The notes: generated from the letters alone by a model not told the origin. 64,000 nt of DNA from Oenanthe sinensis (GCA_028671895.1 CM053809.1:35997501-36061500), one strand, 5' to 3'; counted from the first letter of the stretch, positions 1-11,813 are shown. Program-made: numbers and translations.

Positions 1-734
1 TAACTCGTGAATGACCACAATTTAATTAGTAAACATATGTATAAATGAGTGAATTTATGTTAACAAGTATATTTGATATGCTAGCGTACATATAATACTT
101 TTTTAAAATATTTTATATATATTATAACTTTAATAAGTATAAATTAGTATAAAATATATAAAAACAAATATTTTTAATAACAATTTTTTTCTTAAAAATT
201 GAAACATAGAACAAACTCGTGACTCAGGTTTAGAGCTAGTTTTATTTAACGTGGCAAGAATTTTATTTTATCAACATGTAGCCTCACAGAATCTTTTTCA
301 ACTGACATTGTATTGTTCGAGCATTCAAGATCCCTAATTATGACCATTAATTTGATCAGATTTAGTTGATCGGTTAGAGTCGTCATCTATTTCCAATCAA
401 ATTTATTTGGCCCATTTTCAGTTATCTTCCTTTTATCAATTTTAAATTTTAAATCATTTATAAAATAAGGCAAATAAACTCATAGGGCCATTGAAGCTTA
501 AAGTTTTTAGAAATTTGCAAGAACACAGGAGCAGTTTGCATGTAATTGTGAGTGTCGTTGATAGTTTTAAATTGTAAGGGCTCCTTTATCGTCGTCGACT
601 CTACTCATCGATCTTGAGATTTCAGATACTCATTTGAAAGATTATAAATTAACTTATTCAAAATATAAATAAATAATACATTCAAGTATCTGCTGAATTT
701 CAATAAATAGAAGGTTATGATCATATCGGCTTTG

Positions 735-839
735 GCAAAAGAAATGAATGTAATCGTTTACGAATTTTATTTCAGCGGGGGTCCATGCTCCTTTGTTCAT
801 CCCCATTACTTCCGGACAGCAAGGTCTACTTCTTCCCAT
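735..839 (-). pseudogene. R2R3-MYB exon 1 fragment (degenerate)
   Basis: Read on the minus strand from the ATG at 839, this stretch gives the typical R2R3-MYB opening (MGRS, then PCC, then NKGAWTPAE and DYIH) followed by frame decay. The invariant tryptophan of repeat R2 is there, but extra residues sit before and after the PCC motif, and the Asp of the usual AED is replaced by Ile. After about 32 residues similarity stops, with no conserved splice donor and no exon 2 anywhere between here and the window start. It is a paralogous scrap of the intact MYB gene at 7092-9248, in the same orientation. I infer a dead duplicate or a retained exon; a gene continuing to the left of the window is unlikely but not excluded. 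Confidence 0.7.
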
Positions 840-1040
840 TTTGCTTTATGTTTTTCAACAACTCACAACTTTCCCTTCGTTTCTAGCTACTACCAAGAGC
901 AAGAAGCAGTACTAGTATTCATATATGTATATATATATCTGATATTATTGTTCCGACAGCATCTGTAGAATGAATATGGGAAAAATAATATAGATATATC
1001 GTTTGCATACCAGGGCTGTGTGTAGAATCACAGAATGATA

Positions 1041-1316
1041 CTCCTTCCGTCCCCCCTATTTGTTCTTTTTCGTTATCCCCTGTGGAAAAGAAATTTGTTC
1101 CTAATTAGTTTTTCTTCTCACTTTTTAAAATAATTTTATAATTTTTTTTCCAAATATTACTCTTATATTATTATTTTCAATATTTGACTAATTGAAATAT
1201 ACAAATAATTCAACTAATTCAATGCAATTATAAGGAAAAATTATTAAAAAGTAATTAATATTTTCTTAAAATGTGCATTTTTTTCAAAAAAAGACAAGTA
1301 AAAAGGACGAAGAGAG
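1041..1316. mobile_element. Stowaway-like MITE
   Basis: About 276 bp between TA dinucleotides. The left end reads CTCCTTCCGTCCC and the right end is its imperfect reverse complement (GGACGAAGAGAG). No coding capacity. The CTCCCTCCGT-type terminal repeat and TA target site are those of the plant Tc1/mariner MITEs; further copies occur in this window at 5264, 11575, 19652, 52438 and 53659. Confidence 0.65.
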
Positions 1317-1989
1317 TAGATGGTGTGTTAATAGCTAGGTTCTAGCTCACTGTAGCAAGGTACTTTTTTGGCTTAAATTCAATCGACATATGATTATTTA
1401 GTTTCATAAGAAGTTAAAATATTTTGATATTTAGTTCCAATAAGAAATTCATGGAAAGTAAACACACGATCCACCCCCTTATATCTCTGCCATCGATTTC
1501 ATATATTACCTCCGATTATTGAAAATATGGAAGATACTCCACTACTCTTGCATCGTTCAATTTAATTCTGACCTATTTAATTAAAGATATTTTTAGGGTG
1601 AATATCGGATATTTACAGTACAGTACTGTTAAATAATGAAGAATTTTTATTATTCAGTAAATATTAAATAAGAGGTTTATATATTATTAAATATAAACCA
1701 ATAAGTTTTTAATAGCAGTATAAGAGAAATCATCAATATTGATGGTACATGTACAATTACTATTTTTATATGAACAACCTATCAGTATAAATAAGGTTGT
1801 TATGCAATGAGATAAGATAAAAAGAATAATTATATTATTATAAATACATTTTATTCTCTTTTATCTTTTCTGCACTATTAGCACAATTAACTCAAATATC
1901 CAACAAGTACTAGATAGAAATTTGGGTGCCTGCACCGACTTTTAAAATGGTGTTTTTTTTCAAAGGTTGTTAAATTCTCTCTAAATTTA

Positions 1990-2349
1990 GAGCTTGTTTG
2001 GTTAAACTTAAAATTATGACTTAAAGTGACTTAATGTGATTGCATGTTTGAGTAATTTTGTATTATGAGTGACTCATGAGTTTTTAAACATATAATAATA
2101 AAAATAAAAATAAAAGTGACTTATGAGTAATTTATGACATATGGATAACTTTTATCAAAATAGGAAGAAAAAAAAATAAGTCACTGAAAAAAGTACCTAA
2201 TACTTACTTCTGACTTTAAGTCAGTTTCTGACTTGTTTTTAACTTTAAATCAATTTCTATTTTATTATACGAACAAACATTTTTCAGCTTAAAATCAGAA
2301 ACAACTTTAAGCTTTAAATTTCTGGCTTAAAGTTGTGCCAAACAGGCTC
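1990..2349. mobile_element. PIF/Harbinger-like (Tourist) MITE
   Basis: A 360-bp element starting GAGCTTGTTTGG and ending CCAAACAGGCTC, flanked on both sides by the trinucleotide TTA (1987-1989 and 2350-2352). A TWA target duplication with GAGCCTGTTTGG-type inverted ends is typical of non-autonomous Harbinger elements. It sits immediately beside the MYB exon-3 fragment, so it inserted into that degenerating locus. Confidence 0.7.
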
Positions 2350-2352
2350 TTA

Positions 2353-2611
2353 GAGCTTTTGTTAGAGCTCCAAAATAAAGGTTAGAATTAGAATACAGAT
2401 TTTGTTCTACGCTCCAAAACTCCTCCGGTATCCCCGTTATAGGTTTCTCATACCAAGAAGACCGTGGCGTATCTTCCATCTTATAGTCCCTCAAACTATC
2501 AGTGCCTAATAAATCCGAGAAATCAGAATCAAGAAGCTCCTCCGCTAAGCAAATGTCACTCGAGTCGATGTCTGGCAGATTAATGTTCGAAGATTTATTA
2601 TTAGTCTCATC
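2353..2611 (-). pseudogene. R2R3-MYB exon 3 (C-terminal) fragment
   Basis: The minus strand holds an uninterrupted reading frame of about 85 codons matching the C-terminal region of the intact MYB at 7092-9248. Shared landmarks are IDSSDICLAEELL here against MDASDICLTRLL there, an SDF..L.GTD block against FSSLFGSDF, and a PEEFWSVE block against LEELWNVE. The two have diverged too far to be a recent copy, so this is the tail of a second MYB paralogue. There is no MYB domain upstream: the frame runs straight into Helitron-like sequence at 2612. No start codon or splice acceptor can be assigned. Confidence 0.75.
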
Positions 2612-2765
2612 CTATTAAAATATAAATATAAATAAATTATATAAAATTATATTCATATAATATTAAATAAAATTTAAATTATTATTATATAAATAATAAT
2701 AGATTCAAATCATATTAAAATAAAAATATTAAAAATTTATTCGTGCATCGCACGGTATATAAGTA
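2612..2765 (+). mobile_element. Helitron 3' end fragment
   Basis: AT-rich sequence closely resembling the 3' half of the Helitron at 9712-10131 (same run of TATTAAAATATAAATA, AATTTAAATTATTATTATAT and so on). It ends in the small palindrome CGTGCATCGCACG, the subterminal hairpin expected just before a Helitron 3' end. No 5' TC end is found to the left, where it abuts the MYB fragment directly. Confidence 0.55.
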
Positions 2766-3114
2766 TATATATATAAATAGACACTTCTAAATATTACATG
2801 TGTGTACATAATAACCACACGTATTATAAATGTATAACATGTACCACAATAAACATCTGTTAAAGATCAGATGCGTAGTCAATGTATCGGAGTCATCTCC
2901 ACTGATTTTTTTTAATATATGGGTAAATACTTCGTTACAAATTTTTTAGCGTAAGAACCCTGAGTTTTCTATTAAATTTTATAGAATTATAATAAAAAAT
3001 TAAAAAAATAGTGCAGAACCCTAATTTTATTTGCAAATCTACAATAAAAAATTTATCTACACATTTTTTTATATTTTTATTATTGTATATATATACAACA
3101 ATATATACAACATT
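2766..3114. other. AT-rich spacer, no gene
   Basis: Very AT-rich DNA with only short chance reading frames. I see no codon-like structure, RNA gene or recognisable repeat end. Confidence 0.5.
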
Positions 3115-3935
3115 TGATATTGCACCTCTAGGTTTCAAATTCGCTTCAATTTGCAACATTTTAACCAAATTAGCAGGGGTAAAATTGGAATGATTTATTC
3201 AAGTATGGTTTATGACAAAATGCACCTCATAATTTTAAAATTTTGACAAAGTGCACATCAACTTAATATTTCAATTTTTTAAAAATAAATGTTAATATTT
3301 TAGAAATAACCAATTATAAGTTATCTTAGTCAATATATTTTCTAGTGATACTTGTTAAAAGATATAATCCCTATGTCTTAAATTACTTATTCATTTGAAA
3401 TTTGTACATATTTCAAGGTGTATTAAACATATATAGTTTAATTAATTACTTTTATTTTTTTGTTAATAAAAATTTAAATATTAAACTTTTATCTATACCA
3501 CCAAAATTATGCGCACAAAAATATTTTCGTCTCCCAAATATCCAATTTTTAATGAGTTATGTAAATATAAAACTTAAATGTAAAGAAAAAGGGAATGAGA
3601 CACAATATTGTACGCATATTAAATTACGCTTAATATAAAAAATTAATTTTTAAATTTACTTCTAAAAAGGAAATTTTTAAATAAATTTATATTTTTTGAC
3701 ATTTTTTCACTAAGAAAAAGATTAGTTAATATATATTATAAATGGTTATTTTTAAAATATTAACTCTTGTTTTTTTTAAAAATAAAATATTAAGTTAATG
3801 TGCACTTTGTCAAAATTTTAAAATTATGAGATGCATTTTGCTATAAACCATACTTGAATAAATCATTTTACCCCTGCTAATTTGGTCAAAAGGGTGTAAA
3901 TTGAAGTGAATTTGAAAGGTGCAATATGACAAAAA
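3115..3935. mobile_element. Foldback element with long inverted arms
   Basis: Two arms of roughly 230 bp (about 3115-3350 and 3705-3935) are imperfect reverse complements. The left arm contains TTATTCAAGTATGGTTTATG and AAAGTGCACATCAACTTAAT, and both recur inverted in the right arm near 3840 and 3800. About 350 bp lies between them. There is no transposase-like frame. The long inverted arms suggest a Mutator-like or foldback non-autonomous element. Target duplications could not be identified. Confidence 0.65.
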
Positions 3936-4870
3936 ACATAGTTCGAAAGAAATATAGTTTAAGAACAATTTAAAAAAACGCCAAAAAATAAAGGGTACAA
4001 AATGCAAATATCATACTGTTAGAAATAGCTAGTCAGGCGCGTAAACACTGACGTCACAACAATTCTTCAACGCAAATCTTACTGTAGTTAGTTCGGCTGA
4101 ATTTATCTATCTAGCCAACATGTACAAGTGGCATGCATTGATCCACAAACATTATATTCGAGAAAACCGGAGTAATTAATGTGGCCCGTAAGACTATATG
4201 AGTATATAATTATTATTTACTTAATTTCTTTCAAAACTCAAAAAATTGAAATGCGTCCCACGTACATGTGAATCAAAACAAGTGTAAAAAGCCTTACCGG
4301 TACCGTCAATTAGGCGAGCACCACCATACATATACACACACATTATGAAATCTTGATATAAAAGTAAAATTTTATTCACATTTTCAATTTTTGTCTAATT
4401 GTAGTGAAATCTCATGATGTGAACTGCCCTTGTCTGCTCGCACCAAAAATAGTCAAAATGGTAACAGGGCTATATACACATTGGCACACATGTGTTCTGC
4501 CCTTCTTTCATACACATCTCTCTCTTGGATATCAAAAACTCATGAATTTGAAATTTAAAAAAAATGAAACAAACACCAGACGTGAGTTTTATCCATTCTA
4601 AACTCATACTTCATTTCAGAAATTCTAAACCAAACGACCCCTTAGTCTTTTAATGATATTTATATACATTTTTCCTTAGCCAAGATATAATACATATAGA
4701 TGCACCTCACATACTTTTCGGCTGTGATAGACTAATTAATTAAAATAGTAAAAAAAAATAAGAGACAACGCATGTAAATGTTACACTTTTAAAAAAAGTA
4801 TTCTCTTACAACCTATGACATAATTGTCATCAACCCTAGAAATAACCTTCAATAATTCACCATGCAAAGC

Positions 4871-5050
4871 ACTAGTCAGATACTCCTACTTGGTGTTGAC
4901 GCCGCTGGCAAATTTAACCATTTCACCAGCTTGAATCTCGGACATTACTACCACGGCTACTATCGACTCGAGCCCAACCCCGAGCTTTTGGGGCTGGCTT
5001 TATGAGCTGAGCAAGGTCCCTTAATCTGCGCACTACGGAACAAGCGGGGC
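4871..5050. other. GC-richer island of unknown origin
   Basis: A patch of about 180 bp is clearly richer in G and C than its surroundings. In the plus frame from the ATG at 4862 it can be read without a stop for about 47 codons, including LLLGVDAAGK, which resembles a nucleotide-binding loop only superficially. The frame then ends and no flanking exons are seen. I cannot assign it. It may be a captured gene fragment or a decayed transposon piece. Confidence 0.3.
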
Positions 5051-5263
5051 TTAGCCAAGATGAAAAGAATGGACTCACGAATCCCGCAATTTCTTGAGTA
5101 TACTCTATCCCATTTCGTTAAGAGTCTAGTTCTAGAAAGTTCACAAGACTAATTTTTTGAATGTTTATTGTTATTGCTTATTGTTTCCATTTAATTGTTA
5201 TAGAGACATGGTCCCGAGTGGTTTAATTGTTCCTTTAATATGCAAAACCCAGGTTTAGGTATA

Positions 5264-5512
5264 ACTCCCTCCATCTTATGTGTCTTTTTTTATTTTTGTG
5301 CGGTCAAATTTATTCAATTTTGATCGTAAATTAAAATAATTTTTTACATTTTTTAAAAACAGAAAAATAAATTTTAAAGTTTATTAAATAATTTTTTTTA
5401 TGATATAATTTTATTATTTTTCTAATTATATTTTATTTATAATATTCAATCAAAAATTGATTAATTTGATTAACAAAAATATAAATAGGACAATTATTTT
5501 AAAATATAGGAG
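5264..5512. mobile_element. Stowaway-like MITE
   Basis: The left end ACTCCCTCCATCTTATGTG and right end ATATAGGAGT form decayed inverted termini around about 250 bp of AT-rich non-coding DNA. The interior shows the ATAAATAGGACAATTATTTT motif common to this MITE group. Confidence 0.55.
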
Positions 5513-5741
5513 TCTCTAATTAGTTTCGATCTGCTATACTTTTTATATCACGCAGATGCAACACGTGATTTTATTTAAAGGTTAATAGATTTGGATCTAG
5601 CTTATGTCACTGTCATAACAGTTGGGTGATCGTTCAAGAACTTTGAATTTATTTATATATATCGACAACCGTGTCATACTGGTACGTAGGTATATAAATA
5701 ATAAATAGATCCCATCATCCCGATTAAGTTGACGTTTAATG

Positions 5742-5971
5742 TGGTCGTTTGGGGTTCTTTAAATTTAAAATGAGTAGTTTATTTTATTTTTATTTTTTAC
5801 ATATTTTTATATATTTTTTAAAGATAAATATTTGTTTTAGAATTTTAAAATCAAATATTACCTTCAAAATAAAAAATAAATTATTTATTTTCAGAAAAAG
5901 TACATACATCCCTACTTTTTCTGGAAATAAGGATTTATTTCCAGAATTTAAGTGGTAGCCAAACAGGCCCT
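5742..5971. mobile_element. Possible small inverted-end MITE
   Basis: The left end reads GTTTGGGGTTCTTTAAAT; the right end, AATTTAAGTGGTAGCCAAAC followed by AGGCCCT, is roughly its reverse complement. The reading frames seen on both strands across it come from low-complexity T/A sequence and are not genes. Target duplication not resolved. Confidence 0.4.
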
Positions 5972-5973
5972 GT

Positions 5974-7080
5974 ATCATCATACTTAATGATTTTAATATA
6001 GAATTCATTCGAAGAAATTTATTTTACAGATGTCTAAAAAATTATTTTATATTTGAGTTGAGTACAGTACGCAATAAGTACGTATGACGGAGTATAATTA
6101 GGAGTCTCTCGCGAATTAGGTAAAGAATCAGGCCTTTTAGTCAGTTATAATTGAATGTCATTGTGTCCAAGCTGTCCGTCCATATAAAAATTTTAATTGA
6201 TGTAGTTATGCAATGCAATGCAAGTAGGGTACATCTCATTTATTATTTTTATAATTAATTAAAATATTTCATTTGATCATGTTTGTACTGCCATATCGTT
6301 TGATTTTATTTTTTTTGGATTCTTAAACTTACTCATAAAAAATTGGAAAGTGTTGGTTGGTTGGTTGAGACTTTGAGTAATGCATGGCTGATCATATAAT
6401 CTACGGTGGAGTCTATTTCCCTTGACTTCTCATATATTTTGCTGAGCGATTGCTCTTCTTAACAAAGTTGATTAATTTGCATTTAAAAAAGAAAAGAATA
6501 AATTTTGTCTATTCAAGCTCCAGAAACTCGCAAAAAAGTGAATCAATCTACCATAAGTAAGTAACAATATTTTTCAACAGAATTAATATATTATTTGATT
6601 CCCCTTCCAATTTATTTATTTGTATAATTCGATCTTGTGGTTCACATGGATTCCCGATGGGTGTGGTATATTGAGAATGACCTTAAATTTTAGCATCCAT
6701 GAGATTAGTTAATACGTACATTAAGTCACATCAGCAAAGAATATTCAAGAATCTTATATTTTGGGGATCGGGTTTTTCATGTGTAAATAAGAAAAAGAGA
6801 CGGGTGCAAATTAAAGAGTAATCATTGCAAAAGACAAAAAAACAATTTTAATTATCTAATTATTGTTAATTAAAAAAAACTAGGTTATTTAGTGTTAGTG
6901 TTGCTACTATTTCTTCTCGAACGAGATCTTCTAAGTTAACTTGCATACTAAATAAATTATCAAAACACCATATGATTTTATTAAAAGAGGAGTATCGAAC
7001 ATGAATATTACGAGTACTATTTTTTTCCATTTATTTTTAGACTAGGTAGATAAATAAAATGAACTAAAAAAATACACGAG
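5974..7080. other. Intergenic AT-rich spacer, no gene
   Basis: Downstream flank of the MYB gene. No coding region, RNA gene or clear repeat end was recognised. Confidence 0.5.
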
Positions 7081-7091
7081 AAGATACACCA

Positions 7092-9248
7092 TCAAAGTAG
7101 CCAATCTCCTATGCAATCGTTGGATGTAGAAGCAAAATGTAGGTTAGTCGGAGAACTTAGATCTGGTTCAATGATTATATTTTCGACATTCCAAAGCTCC
7201 TCCAGCATTTCCATCATAGATTTTTCATTTGAAGATGAAGGCGACGCGCTCCTAGTCTCATTCTCTTCGTGATTACAAAAATCAGAGCCGAATAAACTAG
7301 AGAAACCAGGACTAAGAAGTCTGGTTAGGCAAATGTCGCTGGCGTCCATGTCAGTCTCGGGCTGAAAATCATTGTTTGGCTCATTTAGAGGTTCATTAGT
7401 ATTCACAGAAACAGTTTCTCTACTCTCACCGGTATTAAGGTTTTCGTACATCTTATCCTTGTGAGATCCTGCTTGCAAGTGGAACGTACCCGATATTTTT
7501 GGTACAGGTTCATTAGTAGTAAGATCATCTAGTTTTGGATTAGTAATCAATAAAGCGGGTGGAGTCTGAGCTAGTTTAGAACCGACATTGTCCACAATTG
7601 AGTGGCGCTTTCTCTTTTCCTTGTTCTTGTTGTTTTGTTTAGTAGGGACCTTTCGAGGAGGAGGAGCAGAGACTGTGTGTTTACCATGAGTCTTTTTCCT
7701 CAAACTTGTGTTCCAGTAGTTCTTGATTTCATTGTCTGTTCGGCCCGGAAGCCTACCAGCAATTAGAGACCATCTGTAACAAAAAGTTCCCCGTTAAAAT
7801 TCTTGATTCTTACCAAACAATATACTGTACTCCACATAAAGGTGTTTGACATTTCTTATTTCCGAGAAATAAATGTTTATCTCCATAAAAAAGTATACAT
7901 TTGTTAGAAAATGGAAAGTTTAAGACATATTTTATATATGTTCTTGATGTAATTTCCGGAAACTAACTAATGGAAGTTGTTCTTTGTTATGAGGACTTAA
8001 ACTTTCATGTCTGGATCTAAGACATTTTCTTAGTGTAATCCATATATAAATTGAGTAGAAGTTACTTCCTTGAAATGGGTTAAATGAGTTTGTCTCACAT
8101 AGAGAAGATGTGAGTGTTTTATATGCATATATGTGTAAGGGTAGTTTCAACTACTAAGGCATGTGAGTGTGCATGGTGTAATTGCGTGCGTGCGCGCGCG
8201 TGCGCGCGCCGCCACCTCACCTCGACTCGGATCAGGTCGAAGGGCGAATGTCTCAGTGACGATTAATATATTCTATTGATGGCAGTTTAAGTCATAATAA
8301 TTATTTTAATTAATGTTTTATCTGCTGTTACGTTTCATTGTATCATATATACAGAAAAACGTTGGAGATAAAAGAGAGACAAGTTTTGACACAAGTCTGA
8401 AAAACTCTAGTAGTCATACTCTGTATCTCTTACACACATACAGTATATACATAGGTTTAGGTTTTCTGGGCGAACTGAGGTGCATGTCGATGTTGAGTGT
8501 TACGTGTCTGTGGACGAAGTACTCTATGTTGTTTTATCATGGAAGTGATATTGCTGCAACCCAACACAGCGTAGTGGAACAATTATATCTTCAAGAACAG
8601 TGAAGACTTCTTGCAAGGTTTGGCGACTCAGCTGTTCTATCGGTTCTATCAGTGTATGCTTAAAACTTCTGTTAGAGCTAAATTTTTTATCTTTTCTCTC
8701 GTATTTACGGTCACTGATCAATATCTTGTTTGCCTTCGTGTTTGTTTCGTAATTGGTATCTGCATGTTTTTGTTAATACTCATCATACAACTGCTCATTG
8801 TTATATTTAATTTTTAATATTCCCAACAACATTCACGTACTTATTAAAGGAAAGTAAAACGGGCACGTAATACATACCGGTTACCGAGGAGCTTGTGAAG
8901 GCGAATAATGAGGTCTTCTTCATCATCGGAGATGTTTCCTCTCTTAATATCTGGTCTTAAATAATTCAACCATCTCAACCTGCAACTTTTCCCACATCTC
9001 TTTAAACCTGCGCGCACCCATCGATCATTTTATTTAATTAATTTTCGATGCTAAATATAAAGAGAGACTTATATATAGTGTTAAAAAAACATACTACAAA
9101 TATAAACATATATACCTGCTCTTTTAGGGAGATTACGCCACCGGCCTTCACCATGGAGTTGAATGTAATCGGTGAGAATTTTGTCTTCGGCAGAAGTCCA
9201 TACACCTCTGTTCAACCCTAACTTTGAACAACAAGGGCTCCTCCCCAT
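7092..9248 (-). CDS. R2R3-MYB transcription factor, TT2/C1 (subgroup 5) type
   Basis: Nuclear DNA-binding activator of the R2R3-MYB family, predicted 314 residues. Three exons fit the family's standard structure exactly: 9116-9248 (133 bp), 8878-9007 (130 bp) and 7092-7773 (682 bp), all with GT..AG introns. The start is the ATG at 9248, giving MGRSPCCSKLGLNRGVW. R2 spans about residues 14-61 and R3 about 67-112. R3 contains DLIIRLHKLLGNRWSLIAGR, an exact match to the bHLH-interaction signature [DE]Lx2[RK]x3Lx6Lx3R, followed by LPGRTDNEIKNYWNTSL. This points to the bHLH-partnered TT2/C1-type MYBs that control proanthocyanidin or anthocyanin genes. That role is inferred from the family; the C-terminus is acidic with Ser/Asn-rich stretches and ends GDWLL. 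Two decayed paralogous pieces lie to the left in the same orientation. A different bHLH-interacting subgroup is the main alternative. Confidence 0.93.
8183..8212. repeat. Alternating purine-pyrimidine (CG/TG) tract in MYB intron 2
   Basis: A run of about 30 bases of alternating GC and GT steps (GCGTGCGTGCGCGCGCGTGC then GCGCGC) lies within the 1.1-kb second intron of the MYB gene. It stands out sharply in AT-rich DNA and has the composition favoured for left-handed (Z) DNA. Confidence 0.8.
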
Positions 9249-9326
9249 CCCTCTACTTTTATTACCTTTCCCCTACTTGTCTATCTTTTTCTTCTTCTGT
9301 GATTCCCATCTAACTACCTCCTCATG

Positions 9327-9335
9327 CTATATATA
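9327..9335 (-). promoter_or_regulatory. TATA box of the MYB gene
   Basis: On the minus strand this reads TATATATAG, about 80 bp upstream of the MYB start codon at 9248. That spacing allows a short 5' leader. It is predicted from position and sequence only. Confidence 0.5.
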
Positions 9336-9711
9336 CACAGACATGGGGTGTAGATGTATATAGTCTTTGACTAATGTCTACGTAACATATTAACATGTGT
9401 ACATTATTAAATTAAGTAAATTGATTTTTTATTTATATTTTTATTAATATTTAATATAAAATTTTATGTTAATATTATATATTCTCTTATTTTATATAAA
9501 TTTATTATATTTAATATAAATATGTTATAATTTGAAATGTGTTATAATAAATATATAGTTTTGCCTAAAAAATAAAACTTGAGGTAATATAGATATGTAT
9601 ATAATTAGGACTCGTATTTAATAAGTAAAATTATATGTAATATATGTCTATTTTTTAGCCCCATGATCGATCGATCCGGCCAAAATTTTTAATTTTTCGG
9701 CTATAATAATA

Positions 9712-10131
9712 TCTATACTATATTATTATAACCAAACTACATAACATTTTTTTTGAAACACTGGGGTGAACCATAGAAAAGATCATAACCGTTCAATTTT
9801 AGGTGAACCATAGAAACGATCATAACCATTCAATTTTAATAAAATCTAAAATATTAATCTACTAACTAAAATATATCTCATATTAATATATAAACTAAAA
9901 TATCCCACATTAATCTCCTAACTAAAATATATCTTTATACAAAGCACAAAAACATTATTTTATTAAAATATAAATACAAATAAATTATAAAAATATATAC
10001 ATATAATATTAAATAAAGTTTAAATTATTATTATATAAATAAAAATAAATTTAAATCATAAAACAAATATTAAAATAAAAATATTAAAAAACGAAAAAAA
10101 ATTATCCGTGCATCCACGGGACATAAGCCAG
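9712..10131 (+). mobile_element. Non-autonomous Helitron
   Basis: A 420-bp element starting with TC (TCTATACTATATTATTATAA) directly after an A. It ends in the hairpin CCGTGCATCCACGG, then ACATAAGCCAG before a T. The expected Helitron 3' end is CTAG; here it reads CCAG, a single change. Insertion between A and T without target duplication fits Helitrons. The interior has short repeats of GAACCATAGAAA and ACTAAAATAT. No Rep/helicase is encoded. Related copies lie at 2612, 49174 and 54840. Confidence 0.7.
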
Positions 10132-10140
10132 TAGTATATA

Positions 10141-10336
10141 GGCCCCGTTTGGCGCTGCTTATAAGCTGAAAAAGTTGGTATATATGTACTTTTTCTGAAA
10201 ATAAGTAACTTATTTTCAAATTTGGAAATAAAATTTGGTCTTAAATTTCTAAAATAAATATTAATTTAAAAAAAAATATGAAAATACTTTTTAAAAAAAG
10301 TAACTTATTACTTATAAGCTAAGTCAAACACCCTCC
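10141..10336. mobile_element. Small inverted-end MITE
   Basis: It starts GGCCCCGTTTGGCGCTGCTT and ends with the approximate reverse complement AAGTCAAACACCCTCC; TTATAAGCT occurs near both ends. It directly abuts the Helitron at 9712-10131. Probably a Harbinger- or hAT-type MITE; its target duplication is unclear. Confidence 0.5.
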
Positions 10337-11573
10337 TAGTATAGTATAGATGTGTTAGTTAGCACTCGGTTCAATTTTTTGTTTTTCCGTAGGTATTAAA
10401 GTGTATAGTTTTATAAATTATTGTTTAAATAAATACATAAATTTTTATTTAGAAAATAGTCTAAAATGTTATAATTTCATCAAGTTTATATATCTTAAAT
10501 TATGTACAAAACATTAAAATAATTAATATTTATATAGCTAGAGGAATATACTTCCACGTTCATGTAGACCAAACAAAAACTATTATTTTAATAATTTTAC
10601 CCAATGCAGTTTTATATTAGCTGGTCCCCCATTTGTCCTAACCCGTTTTACACTGCACGTACTGTCGTGTTTGTTTTTATTATAGTCCTAATTAAAATTT
10701 AACCAAAAGCTAAGAAATATGTTTTTATAATTTGAAAAGGTTGAAATTTATATTTTAAAATAAATTATATTTATTTTCTAAGAATATAATTTTAAATATT
10801 GTTAATTATATAATATATATAATTTTCAGTTAAATTTGATCGATTTGAATATAAGAAAATGATAACTAATTTTAGACTGGAGGAATATTTTAGTGAAAGA
10901 TGTGTACCTATAGTTGTCAAGTATTGGACCACGTTTCTCTGATGCGTTCTAATTGCTATATATTAATCATTCTTTCTACAGTTGAATTATTTTAATTAAT
11001 AATATATAAATAGTATACAAAAAATTAATAATAAAATAAATTACTATATTAAATTAAATAATTATATAAATTAATTAATATATAATTAATTTATAAGCTA
11101 GTAATAATATAGTATAGATAAATATATAATTAAGAGGCTGCTAGGCTTATAAGCCGAACACGATATGAATTATAAATTGATTGATCTCGTCAATTATTAT
11201 AATTTTCGACCTACCTAACAAAAAGTTCAGAATAAAACATTAAGGTTTCTAGAAGATTGTCCTTTTTCAAATAAAACCGACTTCTCCCGATGGACATGTT
11301 TTTTTATCTTTTTACTTCACAAATAACCCATTTATGTTATTATTATGTAATAATTTGTATTACAAAGTTCATGTTCTTACAATTTAATTCAGACTAAAAT
11401 ACTAAATAATGCATTATTGTTATTTTAGATTGATTAATGATTAAATTTTTAAAGTTACGATTTTATACAATACTGTACCTTTCACAAGGGATTGGGAAGA
11501 TTGTCGAAGATGCTCAGCTCACCATATGCAAAACAAAACTGTATTGTATGACTCTTTTTTTTGCTGAGTAATA
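10337..11573. other. AT-rich spacer with Helitron-like scraps
   Basis: No gene. A sequence resembling an inverted Helitron 5' end (TAATAATATAGTATAGA, near 11100-11120) directly follows ATAAGCTAG, itself like a Helitron 3' end. This suggests decayed, abutting Helitron termini. Confidence 0.4.
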
Positions 11574-11574
11574 A

Positions 11575-11813
11575 TCTCTCCGTCCCATCTATTTGTTTAC
11601 TTTTCGGAGAGCGTGTCTGGCACGCATTTTAAGGTGTATATAAAATATAGTTTCATAATTTATTTTTAAATTTTTTTTCTCTAAATAAAAATTTAATGTT
11701 TAAACTTTTATTCAGAGAAAAAAAATTAAAAAATAAATTATGAAACAATACTTTATATGTATCTTAAAATGCGTACCGGACAACCCGTAAACAAATTGGT
11801 GGAATTGAGTGAG
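11575..11813. mobile_element. Stowaway-like hairpin MITE
   Basis: The left end CTCTCCGTCCCATCTATTTG and the right end, the reverse complement of CTCACTCAATTCCACCAATT, enclose a near-complete palindrome. GCGTGTCTGGCACGCATTTT on the left arm is mirrored by AAAATGCGTACCGGACAACC on the right. No coding capacity. Confidence 0.6.

Noticed and set aside
7932..8817. Frames of 65-96 codons between MYB exons 2 and 3
   Set aside because: They lie inside MYB intron 2, with consistent donor and acceptor sites, and have no recognisable domains.
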